Part shown: positions 1 to 8,072 of the stretch, in pieces
How positions within the stretch are numbered: position 1 is the first letter of the stretch
Layout of the letters: every line of letters begins with the position of its first letter
From: JAJYKC01 sp035545735
GTDB taxonomy: Bacteria; Acidobacteriota; Terriglobia; Bryobacterales; Bryobacteraceae
Length of the DNA: 64,000 nucleotides
NCBI GenBank assembly: GCA_035545735.1
Contig: DASZXS010000025.1
Span: 12,709 to 76,708 of the forward strand
Direction of reading: 5' to 3'
The notes under the pieces: model-generated
The model's input: only the letters and a program-made list of their open reading frames with translations
The model's database searches: none
Told to the model about the DNA's origin: nothing
Translations under genes and position numbers: made by a program

Positions 1-1952
1 GGCCTTTCCACCGGAAAGAGCACTTCGACGCGGCGGTTCAGGTTGCGCGGCATCAGGTCGGCACTCCCCAGGAAAATCCGCGGAACGCCGTTGTTATGGA
101 AATAGAAAATCCGGCTGTGTTCGAGAAACCGTCCCACGATGCTCACGACGCGAATATTGTCGCTTACCCCCGCGATTCCGGGCCTCAGGCAGCAGATGCC
201 GCGCACAATCAAGTCGATCGATACGCCCGCCCCGGAAGCTTCGTAAAGCAAGCGGATAAGCGGCGCGTCCTCGAGCGCATTCATCTTAAAAATGAGCTTG
301 CCCGTTCCGCCATTCCGTTGGATGTCAATCTCGCCGCGAATCAGTTCTTCCAGGCGCTGCCGCATGTTGACGGGAGCCACCAGCAGCTTCCGATAGTGAT
401 TCTTTTGCGAATACCCGGTGAGAAAATTGAATAAATCGGTTGCGTCCGCGCCGATTTGCTCGTCGCAGGTAAACAGGCCGAGGTCCGTGTAAAGCCGCGC
501 CGTGCCCGGATTATAATTTCCGGTCGCCATATGCACGTATCGGCGGATGGCATCGCCTTCGCGCCGGACAACCAGCGCCACTTTGGAGTGGACCTTCAAT
601 CCGATAAGACCGTATACGACGTGTACGCCCTCGCTTTCCAGCGCTCGCGCCCATTCGATGTTGCTCTCCTCGTCGAAGCGCGCCTTTAGCTCCACCAGTA
701 CAGCAACCTGCTTGCCGTTCTCTACCGCTTCGAGCAGGGCCGCGACGATCGGTGAATTACGCCCCAGCCGGTACAACGTCATCTTGATGGTCAAAACGTC
801 CGGATCGCGAGCGGCCTTGCGCAGAAAGTCGACCACGGGCTGAAAAGAATCGTAGGGATGATGCAGAAGCTGATCTTCCTGCCGGATCACCGCGAAAATG
901 TCGTCGTCCTTTGTGCCCATGCCAGCGGGCGTTTGGGGTAAAAAGGGTTTCTCGCGCAGATCGGGACGGTCGAGCGCCGTCAGATGACGCAGGCGGCTCA
1001 GGTCCAAGGGTCCGCTGACATGATAAATGGCCGGCGGGTCCAGCTCCAGATTGCTCGCGACGATTTCGACCATCGCGTCAGGCATCGCCGCGTCCACCTG
1101 CAGGCGCACGGCGTCGCGAAAACGTCTCTGCCACACCGCTTCCTCGATCGTCTCCAGCAGGTCGTCGGTCTCCAGTTCCTTGATCGCCACCTCGGCGTCC
1201 CGCGTGACGTGGAAAGGGTGCGCCTGAAGAATGTCGAGGCCGGGGAAAAGATGATGCAGGTTGGCGATGATTAATTGCTCGATCCACACAAACCTGCCGG
1301 CGCGCTGAGAGCTGATATTTCCGTCCGAAATCGCGCCTACGACCAGGAACTGCGGAATCGTGTCCGGAACCTTCACCCGGGCGAAATGCTCCGTGCCCGA
1401 AGGATCCCGGACCGCCACCGCCAGGTTCAGGCTGAGATTCGAAATGTGAGGGAACGGGCGGCCCAGGTCAAACGCCAGCGGGGTCAGCACCGGGTATACC
1501 TTGTCCAGAAAAAATGCGTCCAGTTGGGCTCGCTCCGCAGCGGACACCGAGGCCAGATCCACGATATAGATACCAGCGCTCTCCAACTCGGGCAGCAATT
1601 CCTGGCGCAAGCTGCGGTATGCATCCTCCATCAACTCGCCGACGCTCTGCCGGGCAGCCTGGAGGACCTCGGTGGGAGTTCGCCCGTCCGCCCCGCGGTC
1701 CAGCACCTTGTTTTCTATCTGCTGCATCACGCCGGCCAGGCGAACCATGAAAAACTCGTCCAGATTCGAGCCGAGAATGCTAAAAAATTTGAGGCGCTCG
1801 AGCAGCGGATTATGCGGATCCCGCGCTTCTTCGAGGACCCGGCGCTGAAACCGGAGCAGGCTTAGCTCACGGTTGAGATAGAGCCGAGGATCATCAAGAT
1901 CTCCATCCTCAAAGGGGGCGCCCGCAACGGATGCTTTCACCGCGTCGGCCAT
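1..1952 (-). CDS. ppk1: Polyphosphate kinase 1 (3' end beyond window)
   Basis: Reversibly transfers the terminal phosphate of ATP to polyphosphate. About 650 codons are visible; the C-terminus lies beyond the window edge (the family is about 690-720 residues). The N-terminus carries the PPK1 signature NRELSLLRFQRRVLEEA, followed by SNLDEFFMVRLAG. Two catalytic-type histidines are visible: H455 in GLKVHSKVAL and H612 in VGRFLEHSR, spaced 157 residues apart as in the E. coli enzyme (H435/H592). SADLMPRNLNRRVE follows. The chosen ATG (1952) has a GGAGG ribosome site seven bases upstream. An in-frame ATG at 2015 overlaps the stop of the SRPBCC-like gene (ATGA) and would add 21 residues, so the genes may be translationally coupled. 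Function is certain; the start is less so. Confidence 0.95.
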   Translation of the reverse strand, partial: MADAVKASVAGAPFEDGDLDDPRLYLNRELSLLRFQRRVLEEARDPHNPLLERLKFFSILGSNLDEFFMVRLAGVMQQIENKVLDRGADGRTPTEVLQAARQSVGELMEDAYRSLRQELLPELESAGIYIVDLASVSAAERAQLDAFFLDKVYPVLTPLAFDLGRPFPHISNLSLNLAVAVRDPSGTEHFARVKVPDTIPQFLVVGAISDGNISSQRAGRFVWIEQLIIANLHHLFPGLDILQAHPFHVTRDAEVAIKELETDDLLETIEEAVWQRRFRDAVRLQVDAAMPDAMVEIVASNLELDPPAIYHVSGPLDLSRLRHLTALDRPDLREKPFLPQTPAGMGTKDDDIFAVIRQEDQLLHHPYDSFQPVVDFLRKAARDPDVLTIKMTLYRLGRNSPIVAALLEAVENGKQVAVLVELKARFDEESNIEWARALESEGVHVVYGLIGLKVHSKVALVVRREGDAIRRYVHMATGNYNPGTARLYTDLGLFTCDEQIGADATDLFNFLTGYSQKNHYRKLLVAPVNMRQRLEELIRGEIDIQRNGGTGKLIFKMNALEDAPLIRLLYEASGAGVSIDLIVRGICCLRPGIAGVSDNIRVVSIVGRFLEHSRIFYFHNNGVPRIFLGSADLMPRNLNRRVEVLFPVER

Positions 1953-2011
1953 AGGTGTGCCCTCCAGTTTAGCCGCAGCCGTTTCCTCATCGCTAGTCGA
2001 AGGCCGAGAAT

Positions 2012-2785
2012 TCATTGCAGTGTAACAATATTCCCGGCCGCCGCGCGCCGCGTGCCCTCCAGCGTATGCTCCATGGATTCGCGGGGAAACTTCTTCACGA
2101 AATCCCGTAGCAGCCACCCCAAACCCAGCGGGATATCGCGCGACAGCGAAAGGGCGCGGCATTCAGCGATCACGCCGCCCGGCGTCTCTTCGAGCTTCCA
2201 GTAGGAATTCAAGGTCCACAGAAATCCGTAGCTGTCTTCGGGCGAGGTTTCCTGCCCATTTTTCACCTCGGAAATTCGAGTGGAGCGGGAGATGATCCGA
2301 AGCCGCTTGCCGCTTTCGGGCTGATAGTGGATGGAATAGTAGCTATTCAGAACCACCGTGAGAATCTGCTTACGGTATAACTGCAAAAATACCCGGAAAT
2401 CGTTCCCCTGCCGCGAAAGAAGCTTGGAATCGGTCACGTCAGGCTTGTAGTAGACCTTGTAATTGGGATAATCCTGAAGAATTTGCGCCGCCCTCTCCAG
2501 GGTGCACGGCAGAAGAGCCGCTCCGTACCAATCCTGAATCTGGGCATCCGGAATTTCGAGGGGCTTGCCGTTTTCCATCTGATGCCGCGCGCGCACCACG
2601 GTCTCGCCGGCCATTACGCGCCTTTTCGCGGCGGGGTCGGACTCGAGGTCGAGAAACGGCTGCGCGCGCTGGAAATCCGACTCCACGGACGCGGCGTAGC
2701 GGGCAAATGCCTGCCCGGTGCGCGGCGTCAGGGTCGCGGCAGCGGCGGCCGTCAATGCGACACCGGCAATCCAGAGTTTATTCAC
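2012..2785 (-). CDS. Secreted SRPBCC/START-like conserved protein
   Basis: About 257 residues. A short N-terminus (VNKLWIAGVALTAAAAATL) forms a signal peptide or membrane anchor. The body has the alternating strand pattern of polyketide-cyclase/START-like ligand-binding folds, for example WYGAALLPCTLERAAQILQ and a later aromatic YSIHYQ segment, but I recognise no catalytic motif. The GTG start at 2785 overlaps the end of the upstream CMD-like gene by eight bases; a longer reading from 2812 is possible but would overlap more. It sits between the CMD-like gene and ppk1 in one tight operon. The fold assignment is inference; no function can be named. Confidence 0.7.
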   Translation of the reverse strand: MNKLWIAGVALTAAAAATLTPRTGQAFARYAASVESDFQRAQPFLDLESDPAAKRRVMAGETVVRARHQMENGKPLEIPDAQIQDWYGAALLPCTLERAAQILQDYPNYKVYYKPDVTDSKLLSRQGNDFRVFLQLYRKQILTVVLNSYYSIHYQPESGKRLRIISRSTRISEVKNGQETSPEDSYGFLWTLNSYWKLEETPGGVIAECRALSLSRDIPLGLGWLLRDFVKKFPRESMEHTLEGTRRAAAGNIVTLQ

Positions 2786-3185
2786 GCCATGTGTCCAGAA
2801 ACTTCCGATCAATCTCCACCTGGTAGGCGCTGGCGAGCCGGTTGGTCTCGTTCGCCATACCGGCCACCGCCGCCAGTTCGTGAAACATCTCCGGAGTCAT
2901 GCCCGCCTTACGCGCCGCGGCCGTATGGGAGGCAACGCAATAGTTACATTGGTTGCTGATGCTGACCGCGAGGTAAATCATCTCCTTCGTGCGGGCATCC
3001 AGCGCTCCGGGCGCCATGATCTCCTTGATACTTTCCCAGGTGCGCCGGAGCGTAACCGGATCGTGCGCCAGGGCCTTCCAAAAATTGTTGATCCAATCCG
3101 TCCGCCGGGTGGCCATTATGTCGTCATAGACGGCCCGGACCTCGGGAGCAGCGTCTTCATACTCGATCGGGTCGAACAGCGCCAT
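2778..3185 (-). CDS. Carboxymuconolactone decarboxylase/AhpD-like protein
   Basis: A 135-residue all-helical protein of the AhpD/CMD family. The diagnostic CxxC...H motif is present as CNYCVASHTAAARKAG in the middle of the protein. In AhpD-type members this cysteine pair reduces peroxides or disulfides using a thiol donor; true decarboxylases lack it, so a peroxidase or redox role is more likely than carboxymuconolactone chemistry. First gene of an operon with the SRPBCC-like gene and ppk1. A -10-like CATAAT lies seven bases before the ATG and no ribosome site is visible, which suggests a leaderless transcript. Confidence 0.85.
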   Translation of the reverse strand: MALFDPIEYEDAAPEVRAVYDDIMATRRTDWINNFWKALAHDPVTLRRTWESIKEIMAPGALDARTKEMIYLAVSISNQCNYCVASHTAAARKAGMTPEMFHELAAVAGMANETNRLASAYQVEIDRKFLDTWRE

Positions 3186-3192
3186 ATCTACA

Positions 3193-3222
3193 ATTATGAG
3201 CGCCTATAATAAAACCTGTCGC
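3193..3222 (-). promoter_or_regulatory. Putative promoter of the CMD-ppk1 operon (leaderless)
   Basis: On the minus strand, GCGACA (3217-3222; 4/6 match to TTGACA), an 18-base spacer and CATAAT (3193-3198; 5/6 match to TATAAT) precede the ATG at 3185 by only seven bases. This would start the transcript at or next to the start codon, and no Shine-Dalgarno sequence is present. It overlaps the divergent promoter for the TPR gene. Confidence 0.4.
3205..3210 (+). promoter_or_regulatory. Perfect TATAAT -10 box, divergent TPR gene
   Basis: TATAAT sits about 27 bases before the predicted TTG start of the TPR gene. There is no clear -35 hexamer at 16-18 bases upstream. Start of transcription would fall near 3216-3218, leaving a leader of about 20 bases. 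The two divergent promoters share the same 30 bases, so transcription in the two directions may interfere. Confidence 0.4.
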
Positions 3223-3236
3223 GGCTGGCAGCGGGT

Positions 3237-4466
3237 TTGGCAGTGGCGCTTTTCGCGGTATCGGCAGCCGGAGCAAGCACCACCGAGGTAGCCCAATGGG
3301 AAGCGCTAGCCAGGCGGAAACTCGCCGCGCGCGACGCCGCCGGCGCGCTCGCGGCCTATCAAAAACTCGCCGGGATGGAGCCGTCCTCCGCCGTCTACCA
3401 GGACCAGATCGGGTTTCTCCTGGCGGCGACCAACCGGACCTCGGACGCCATCCCTTACCTTCGCCGGGCCACCGCGCTCGACCCGAAACTGGCGCAGGCG
3501 TGGTTCCACCTGGGCGCTGCCCTCTGGCTCGAAAAACAGGCCGGACCAGCGATCGAAGCGCTGCGCAAATCGGTCGAGCTGGCGCCGGATCGCGCGGAGT
3601 ATCGCTTCCGTCTTGGTTCCGCCTATTTGGACACCGGCCAACTCCGCGAAGCCACACCGCACCTTCAGGCCGCGGCGCGCCAGCTCTCCGCCGACGCCAG
3701 GGTCTGGGAGACGCTGGGCGTGGCGTATCAACGGCAGAACCGGTACGCCGAGGCCAAGGAAGCCTTCCGGCGGTGCCTCGCGCTCAGCCCGGGCAACGTG
3801 GATGCGCGCAACGGTTATGGCTCGGCTCTGGTGAAGACCGGCGATCCGGAAGGCGGACTTCGCGAGTTTCGCAGGATTCTCAGGCAGGATCCCAACAATT
3901 TGAACGCCCTGGTCAACCTGGGGTATGCCTACATCGGCGCGGGCGACATGCAGGAGGCTATCCGGGAGCTTTCGAAAGTGACCGTCTCGCACCCCGATCT
4001 GGCGGGAGCACACTACGACTTAGGCGTCGCCTACAAGCAGACCGACGATCTAAAGAATGCCCGGAAGGAGCTCGCCAGAGCGGTGGATCTCGAGCCATCG
4101 CTTGCGGAAGCGCATTACACGCTGGCGCTCGTCGAAATCGACGCCGGAGATCCGGCGGAAGCGGTACGGCAGCTACGCGCGGCGGTCAGGGAACGCCCCG
4201 GATATGCCGAGGCGTGGTATCACTTAGGCATCACCTTGAAGGATCAGGGTGACGTCCCGGGCGCCGTGGACGCCCTCCAGCATTCGGTCGCTCTCGACAG
4301 CCATAACGCCGGAGCGTTCAATACTCTCGGCCTGCTGCTCCGCAAGCAGGGCGATAACGGAGGCGCGAAACAGGCGTTCGCGAGAGCAGCGCAACTGCGG
4401 CAGGAAGAAGAGCGCGAAAAGGAACAGCGGCTGAGCCGGGGCGCGGCGCGCGAAAAAAAAAAATGA
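3237..4466 (+). CDS. Secreted tetratricopeptide-repeat protein
   Basis: About 409 residues consisting of a signal peptide (MAVALFAVSAAGAS) and roughly ten consecutive TPR units, for example AWFHLGAALWLEKQAGPAIE, NALVNLGYAYIGAGDMQEAI and AEAWYHLGITLKDQGDVPGA. The last 20 residues are highly charged (EEEREKEQ...REKKK). TPR arrays bind other proteins; no enzyme domain is present. The TTG at 3237 is the nearest start that keeps the signal peptide, but the frame stays open back to 3213, so a longer leader is possible. Followed 23 bases later by the aldo/keto reductase, probably one transcript. Confidence 0.8.
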   Translation: MAVALFAVSAAGASTTEVAQWEALARRKLAARDAAGALAAYQKLAGMEPSSAVYQDQIGFLLAATNRTSDAIPYLRRATALDPKLAQAWFHLGAALWLEKQAGPAIEALRKSVELAPDRAEYRFRLGSAYLDTGQLREATPHLQAAARQLSADARVWETLGVAYQRQNRYAEAKEAFRRCLALSPGNVDARNGYGSALVKTGDPEGGLREFRRILRQDPNNLNALVNLGYAYIGAGDMQEAIRELSKVTVSHPDLAGAHYDLGVAYKQTDDLKNARKELARAVDLEPSLAEAHYTLALVEIDAGDPAEAVRQLRAAVRERPGYAEAWYHLGITLKDQGDVPGAVDALQHSVALDSHNAGAFNTLGLLLRKQGDNGGAKQAFARAAQLRQEEEREKEQRLSRGAAREKKK

Positions 4467-4489
4467 CGGAATGAAAGGGAGATCAGGCG

Positions 4490-5476
4490 ATGAACTTCTC
4501 AGACTTGCACCGGCGTGAATTCCTAAGCAGCCTGGCGGCCTTAACGGTATCGGCCGGCCTGCAGCCGGAGACACGCGACGGAGTCATCTATCGGAACTTC
4601 GGCGGGACGAAGGAACGGATATCGGCGATTGGACTCGGCGGATACCACATCGGCGTCCCAGCGGAAAACGAAGGAATCCGCCTCATCCGGGCCGCGCTCG
4701 ACCGCGGCATCAACTTCCTCGACAACTCCTGGGACTATCACGACGGAGGCAGCGAGGTATGCATGGGGAAAGCCCTGCGCGATGGATACCGCAAGCGGGC
4801 GTTCCTCATGACGAAGTACAACGGGCGCACGCGCGACTCGGCGGCGGCGCAAATCGACGATTCGCTGCGGCGGCTCCAAACCGACCATATCGATCTGATC
4901 CAGTTCCACGAGAACATCCGCATGTCGGACGCGGACCGGTACTTCGCGCCCGGCGGCGCTCACGAGGCCGTGATGGCCGCCAAAAAGGCGGGCAAGGTCC
5001 GCTACATCGGTTTTACGGGGCACAAGGACCCGGACATTCATCTGCACATGCTGGACGCCGCGGCAAAGAACGGCTTTCACTTCGACGCCTGCCAGATGCC
5101 GCTGAACGTGCTGGATTATCACTTCCGAAGCTTCGCCCACCGGGTTGTGCCGCGGCTGGTAAAGGAAAAAACGGCGGTGCTGGGAATGAAGCCGCTTGCC
5201 TTCGGCATGGTGTTCAAGGCGGAGGGCGTCGATGCCGTGGACTGTCTCCACTACGCGTTGAACCTGCCTTCGTCCGTAGTGATCACCGGCTGCGAGTCCA
5301 TGGAGCGCCTCGACCAGGCATTCCAGGCGATGAAGACCTTCCAGCCAATGAGCCAGGCTCAAGTGGAAGCTCTAACCGCGAGAACGAAGGAAGTGGCGAT
5401 GAGCGGGCGGCTGGAGCGCTTTAAGACCTCGGAAGACTTTGACGGAACCACTCACCATCCGTCTTCGATGGGCTAA
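4490..5476 (+). CDS. Aldo/keto reductase with Tat-type leader
   Basis: A 328-residue NAD(P)H-dependent oxidoreductase of the aldo/keto reductase family, with a TIM-barrel fold. The catalytic tetrad is visible as D78, Y83 (FLDNSWDYHDGG), K109 (LMTKYNG) and H140 (LIQFHE), with the spacing usual for the family. The N-terminus (HRREFLSSLAALTVSAG) resembles a twin-arginine leader, common in Acidobacteriota for redox proteins exported folded with cofactor. The start has a GGGAGA ribosome site. The 3' end overlaps the convergent DUF6351 gene by a few bases. The substrate cannot be inferred. Confidence 0.88.
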   Translation: MNFSDLHRREFLSSLAALTVSAGLQPETRDGVIYRNFGGTKERISAIGLGGYHIGVPAENEGIRLIRAALDRGINFLDNSWDYHDGGSEVCMGKALRDGYRKRAFLMTKYNGRTRDSAAAQIDDSLRRLQTDHIDLIQFHENIRMSDADRYFAPGGAHEAVMAAKKAGKVRYIGFTGHKDPDIHLHMLDAAAKNGFHFDACQMPLNVLDYHFRSFAHRVVPRLVKEKTAVLGMKPLAFGMVFKAEGVDAVDCLHYALNLPSSVVITGCESMERLDQAFQAMKTFQPMSQAQVEALTARTKEVAMSGRLERFKTSEDFDGTTHHPSSMG

Positions 5477-7605
5477 GGACCGTCCGGCCGGGTCCGGTCG
5501 TAAACGAGGTTTACCGGAGACGGGCCGAACGATGGCCAAGTGACCAGGGGGACCTGGCCGTCGCCGGGCTTTGAAAAATCACACACGCCGTCCGGGAATA
5601 TAGCGCGCAGCCGATCCAATTCGCCCGCGCTAAAGACGGTCCGATAGTCCCCCGGGGCGACCGGCTTGAGCTGGCATTTGAGAATATCGGCGGCTAGCGG
5701 CCCGCCGGCTTCCTTGCGTGGATTCGAGTATACCGGGTACCGCTTACTGCATTCCGAAACAGGCTCCGTGGTGAACGGAAGCGGATCGGCGACAAATTGC
5801 GATCCGGCGTAGCACCCGTCGGCCGCCCCCGCCGGCTTGGCGCGAAGCACTTTCGTACGTTGGGACGCCGGCGAGTTGTCGGCTTTCCAGCCTGCCATCC
5901 AGTGGTCGAAGATATCCTGCGCCGCCGCGCGCGACGCCTTACTGCGCCACATGACCAGATTCGCCGAATCGCCATTGGCCTTGCGCAGCCGTTCCCGGAG
6001 CGCGAAGTGAAACCAACCGTAGTGATAGCCTTCCGTTTCCCTCGAAGTTGCGTCGTCCACGATCGGAATGGCGGCCAAGCCCCCCTTTCCACTCAGCGTC
6101 AGCCCACCCGCGTAAGCGCGGCGGATCGCGCCGGCATCTCCCACGGTACGGGACGGGATGTAGTTGCTGTCCGCATCCACGCCCCCGATTTTCTCGTTCA
6201 GATCCAGAAATTGCTCTACGGTGATACTGCCACGGTTCAAGGCATTCAGGCCATACTGGACGCCCGTATTGTCGTATGGCCGCAGGGCGGCGCCGGTGAT
6301 CGGATTCACTCCGTAAACATTCTTCGCCGCGTCGAAAATCGTCGGACGGGCTCCCTTCGGATTGGTCACCGGATCGTAGCGGAGCGCGGGCGGAACCGCG
6401 GTGTTCCAAACACCCGGCGCGTAGCCTTGGATGTCCGGACGGCCCGGCGTGGGGTCGGTCCGCTGCGCCTGGTTCGCCGCGTCTATCATCGCTTTCATTC
6501 CCGCATAGCCGCCGATCTCAACCTGCTGCCGCTCCGTGAATTTACCGGGACTCGTTACCGTGAAATAGTGCATCAACAGATGAGTATCCAGCCCGGCCAT
6601 GGCGATGGACAGCGCATCGGGAAATGTCGCCTGAATCCATACGCCGTCGATCAAGCCCGGAAATGCGTCGGCCACCTGGAGGCTGGTATAGGCGCCTCCC
6701 GATCCGCCGGTGCTGATGGTCCAGTCCGGCGGCCCGAAGGTTTCGATGAAGTGCTCTTTGCCCATCATCGTGGCCTCACCCGCCACGACGGGATTGCAGT
6801 TGTTCGCGGTGTGGTTCAGCGTGTTGGTGAAAAGAGCATAGCCTTGGCCGAGCCGCGTTCTGTCGAGCACGCTCACTCCTTCCGACGCGCCTTGTATATA
6901 CCAGCCGCCCGGGCATCCATGTCCATGGACCGCGACCAGGCGGCGATTCCATCCCTTAGGAGGATGGAACGGACTCACCGGCGGGTCGGAAGTAGGGTCG
7001 TGCAGCACGGCGTTCTGATAGATCCCCCGGTCCATGGTGCCGGTTTCCACACGCACGATGAAGTTAACCGTATCGCCGCGAAGCGTCGTTGTGACCCCCA
7101 TGTCGGCCGGTAACGATTTCAAATCGGGCAGCGGTTTGAACTCGTCCTTCCCGTCCGGCAGGTAGACGTATTGAACCACCGTGCGCGCGGAACAATTTGC
7201 GTCGAGCGGCGGCCCCAGCGTGGTTCCGTCCGGAAGGTGGAACTCATCCGTTTGGCACACGAAGGGCTCTTGCGGAGGGCCGGAGAACACCGGCCCGGTG
7301 ACGGGGTAATTCGTCACTTCCAGCGATGCCGCGCCCGCCCGGATTTCATTCTTCCCATTGGCAAGCCCGGTTACCAGCCCCACGAGTGTGCCCGGCGCGG
7401 CTCCGGGGTGGAACGAGCTTGCAACATCCCTGCCGTCCACCGTGATGGGGAAAGGTTCGGGGGCCGGGGCGCCCGCTCCGGCGGTGATCCCGACCAGAAC
7501 GTCGCCGCCCGTGACGCGCGCGGGATTCGTGGACAGGGTCTCGATTCGGACCTGGGCCGTCGCAATGGAAGCCGCCAGAAGAACGGATACTATCGAAACT
7601 TTCAC
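5473..7605 (-). CDS. DUF6351 family secreted hydrolase-like protein
   Basis: About 710 residues. The GTG at 7605 is preferred: it follows AGGAAG by two bases, lies five bases after the upstream stop and opens a signal peptide (VKVSIVSVLLAASIATA). A longer reading from 7779 would be buried in the upstream gene. The N-terminal third has the DUF6351 pattern: IETLSTNPARVTGGDVLV, then VTGPVFSGPPQEPFVC. The centre has an alpha/beta-hydrolase nucleophile elbow, STGGSGGAYTSLQ, with S302. The family is related to tannase-like hydrolases, but its substrate is unknown to me. Last gene of the cytochrome operon starting at 12167. Confidence 0.8.
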   Translation of the reverse strand: MKVSIVSVLLAASIATAQVRIETLSTNPARVTGGDVLVGITAGAGAPAPEPFPITVDGRDVASSFHPGAAPGTLVGLVTGLANGKNEIRAGAASLEVTNYPVTGPVFSGPPQEPFVCQTDEFHLPDGTTLGPPLDANCSARTVVQYVYLPDGKDEFKPLPDLKSLPADMGVTTTLRGDTVNFIVRVETGTMDRGIYQNAVLHDPTSDPPVSPFHPPKGWNRRLVAVHGHGCPGGWYIQGASEGVSVLDRTRLGQGYALFTNTLNHTANNCNPVVAGEATMMGKEHFIETFGPPDWTISTGGSGGAYTSLQVADAFPGLIDGVWIQATFPDALSIAMAGLDTHLLMHYFTVTSPGKFTERQQVEIGGYAGMKAMIDAANQAQRTDPTPGRPDIQGYAPGVWNTAVPPALRYDPVTNPKGARPTIFDAAKNVYGVNPITGAALRPYDNTGVQYGLNALNRGSITVEQFLDLNEKIGGVDADSNYIPSRTVGDAGAIRRAYAGGLTLSGKGGLAAIPIVDDATSRETEGYHYGWFHFALRERLRKANGDSANLVMWRSKASRAAAQDIFDHWMAGWKADNSPASQRTKVLRAKPAGAADGCYAGSQFVADPLPFTTEPVSECSKRYPVYSNPRKEAGGPLAADILKCQLKPVAPGDYRTVFSAGELDRLRAIFPDGVCDFSKPGDGQVPLVTWPSFGPSPVNLVYDRTRPDGP

Positions 7606-7610
7606 GCTTC

Positions 7611-8072
7611 CTAGAATAGATTCCCCGCTACCTGTTCGGCTGCCCGGCAGACCGTTTCTATTAACTCCTCGCGCTTCGCCACTGCGCCGGACGAACTCAG
7701 ACGCACCGTAAAAGCCTGCTTGCGTACCCGGCCCACCACCTGCTCCGACACCTTCCCGCTCTCGCCGCCGTAGCTGCACACGAAGGCTTCGTTCCCGATG
7801 CCGCGCAACGGAACCGCGCCGGCTCCGCAGGAAGGCGTCTTCGCGGCATCGAGCGTGGTCACGTCAATCCACAGATCGAGCCTCTCCGCCCCGCGCGTTC
7901 CGGAGAAATCGCAGCTACCGCCCTCACCTTTCTTCACTACCGACGCCTGCACGGCGGTCTTCAGATAGCCGGCAGCGGATGCCGCGTTCATCCACTCACA
8001 GCCTTCCTCTCCAGCGAATGCCGGCGGCCCAATCATCAAGGCAACGAGAAGAAACGTCCGCGCGCGCATCAC
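7611..8072 (-). CDS. Small secreted cysteine-containing protein
   Basis: 153 residues with a clear signal peptide (FLLVALMIGPPAFAGEEG) and five cysteines in the mature part, including CEWMNAAS, SCDFSG, SCGAG and VCSYGG. This suggests disulfides in the periplasm. The segment LRGIGNEAFVCSYGGESGKV resembles small lipoprotein-like domains that follow a beta-hairpin pattern, but I do not recognise the family. The ATG overlaps the stop of the upstream FG-GAP gene (ATGA), and the DUF6351 gene follows after five bases, so it is translationally tied to both. Function unknown. Confidence 0.75.
   Translation of the reverse strand: MMRARTFLLVALMIGPPAFAGEEGCEWMNAASAAGYLKTAVQASVVKKGEGGSCDFSGTRGAERLDLWIDVTTLDAAKTPSCGAGAVPLRGIGNEAFVCSYGGESGKVSEQVVGRVRKQAFTVRLSSSGAVAKREELIETVCRAAEQVAGNLF

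Noticed and set aside
96..1865. Plus-strand open frames at the window start (such as 1275-1865)
   Set aside because: The minus strand here encodes PPK1 with both catalytic histidines; the plus frames are shadows.
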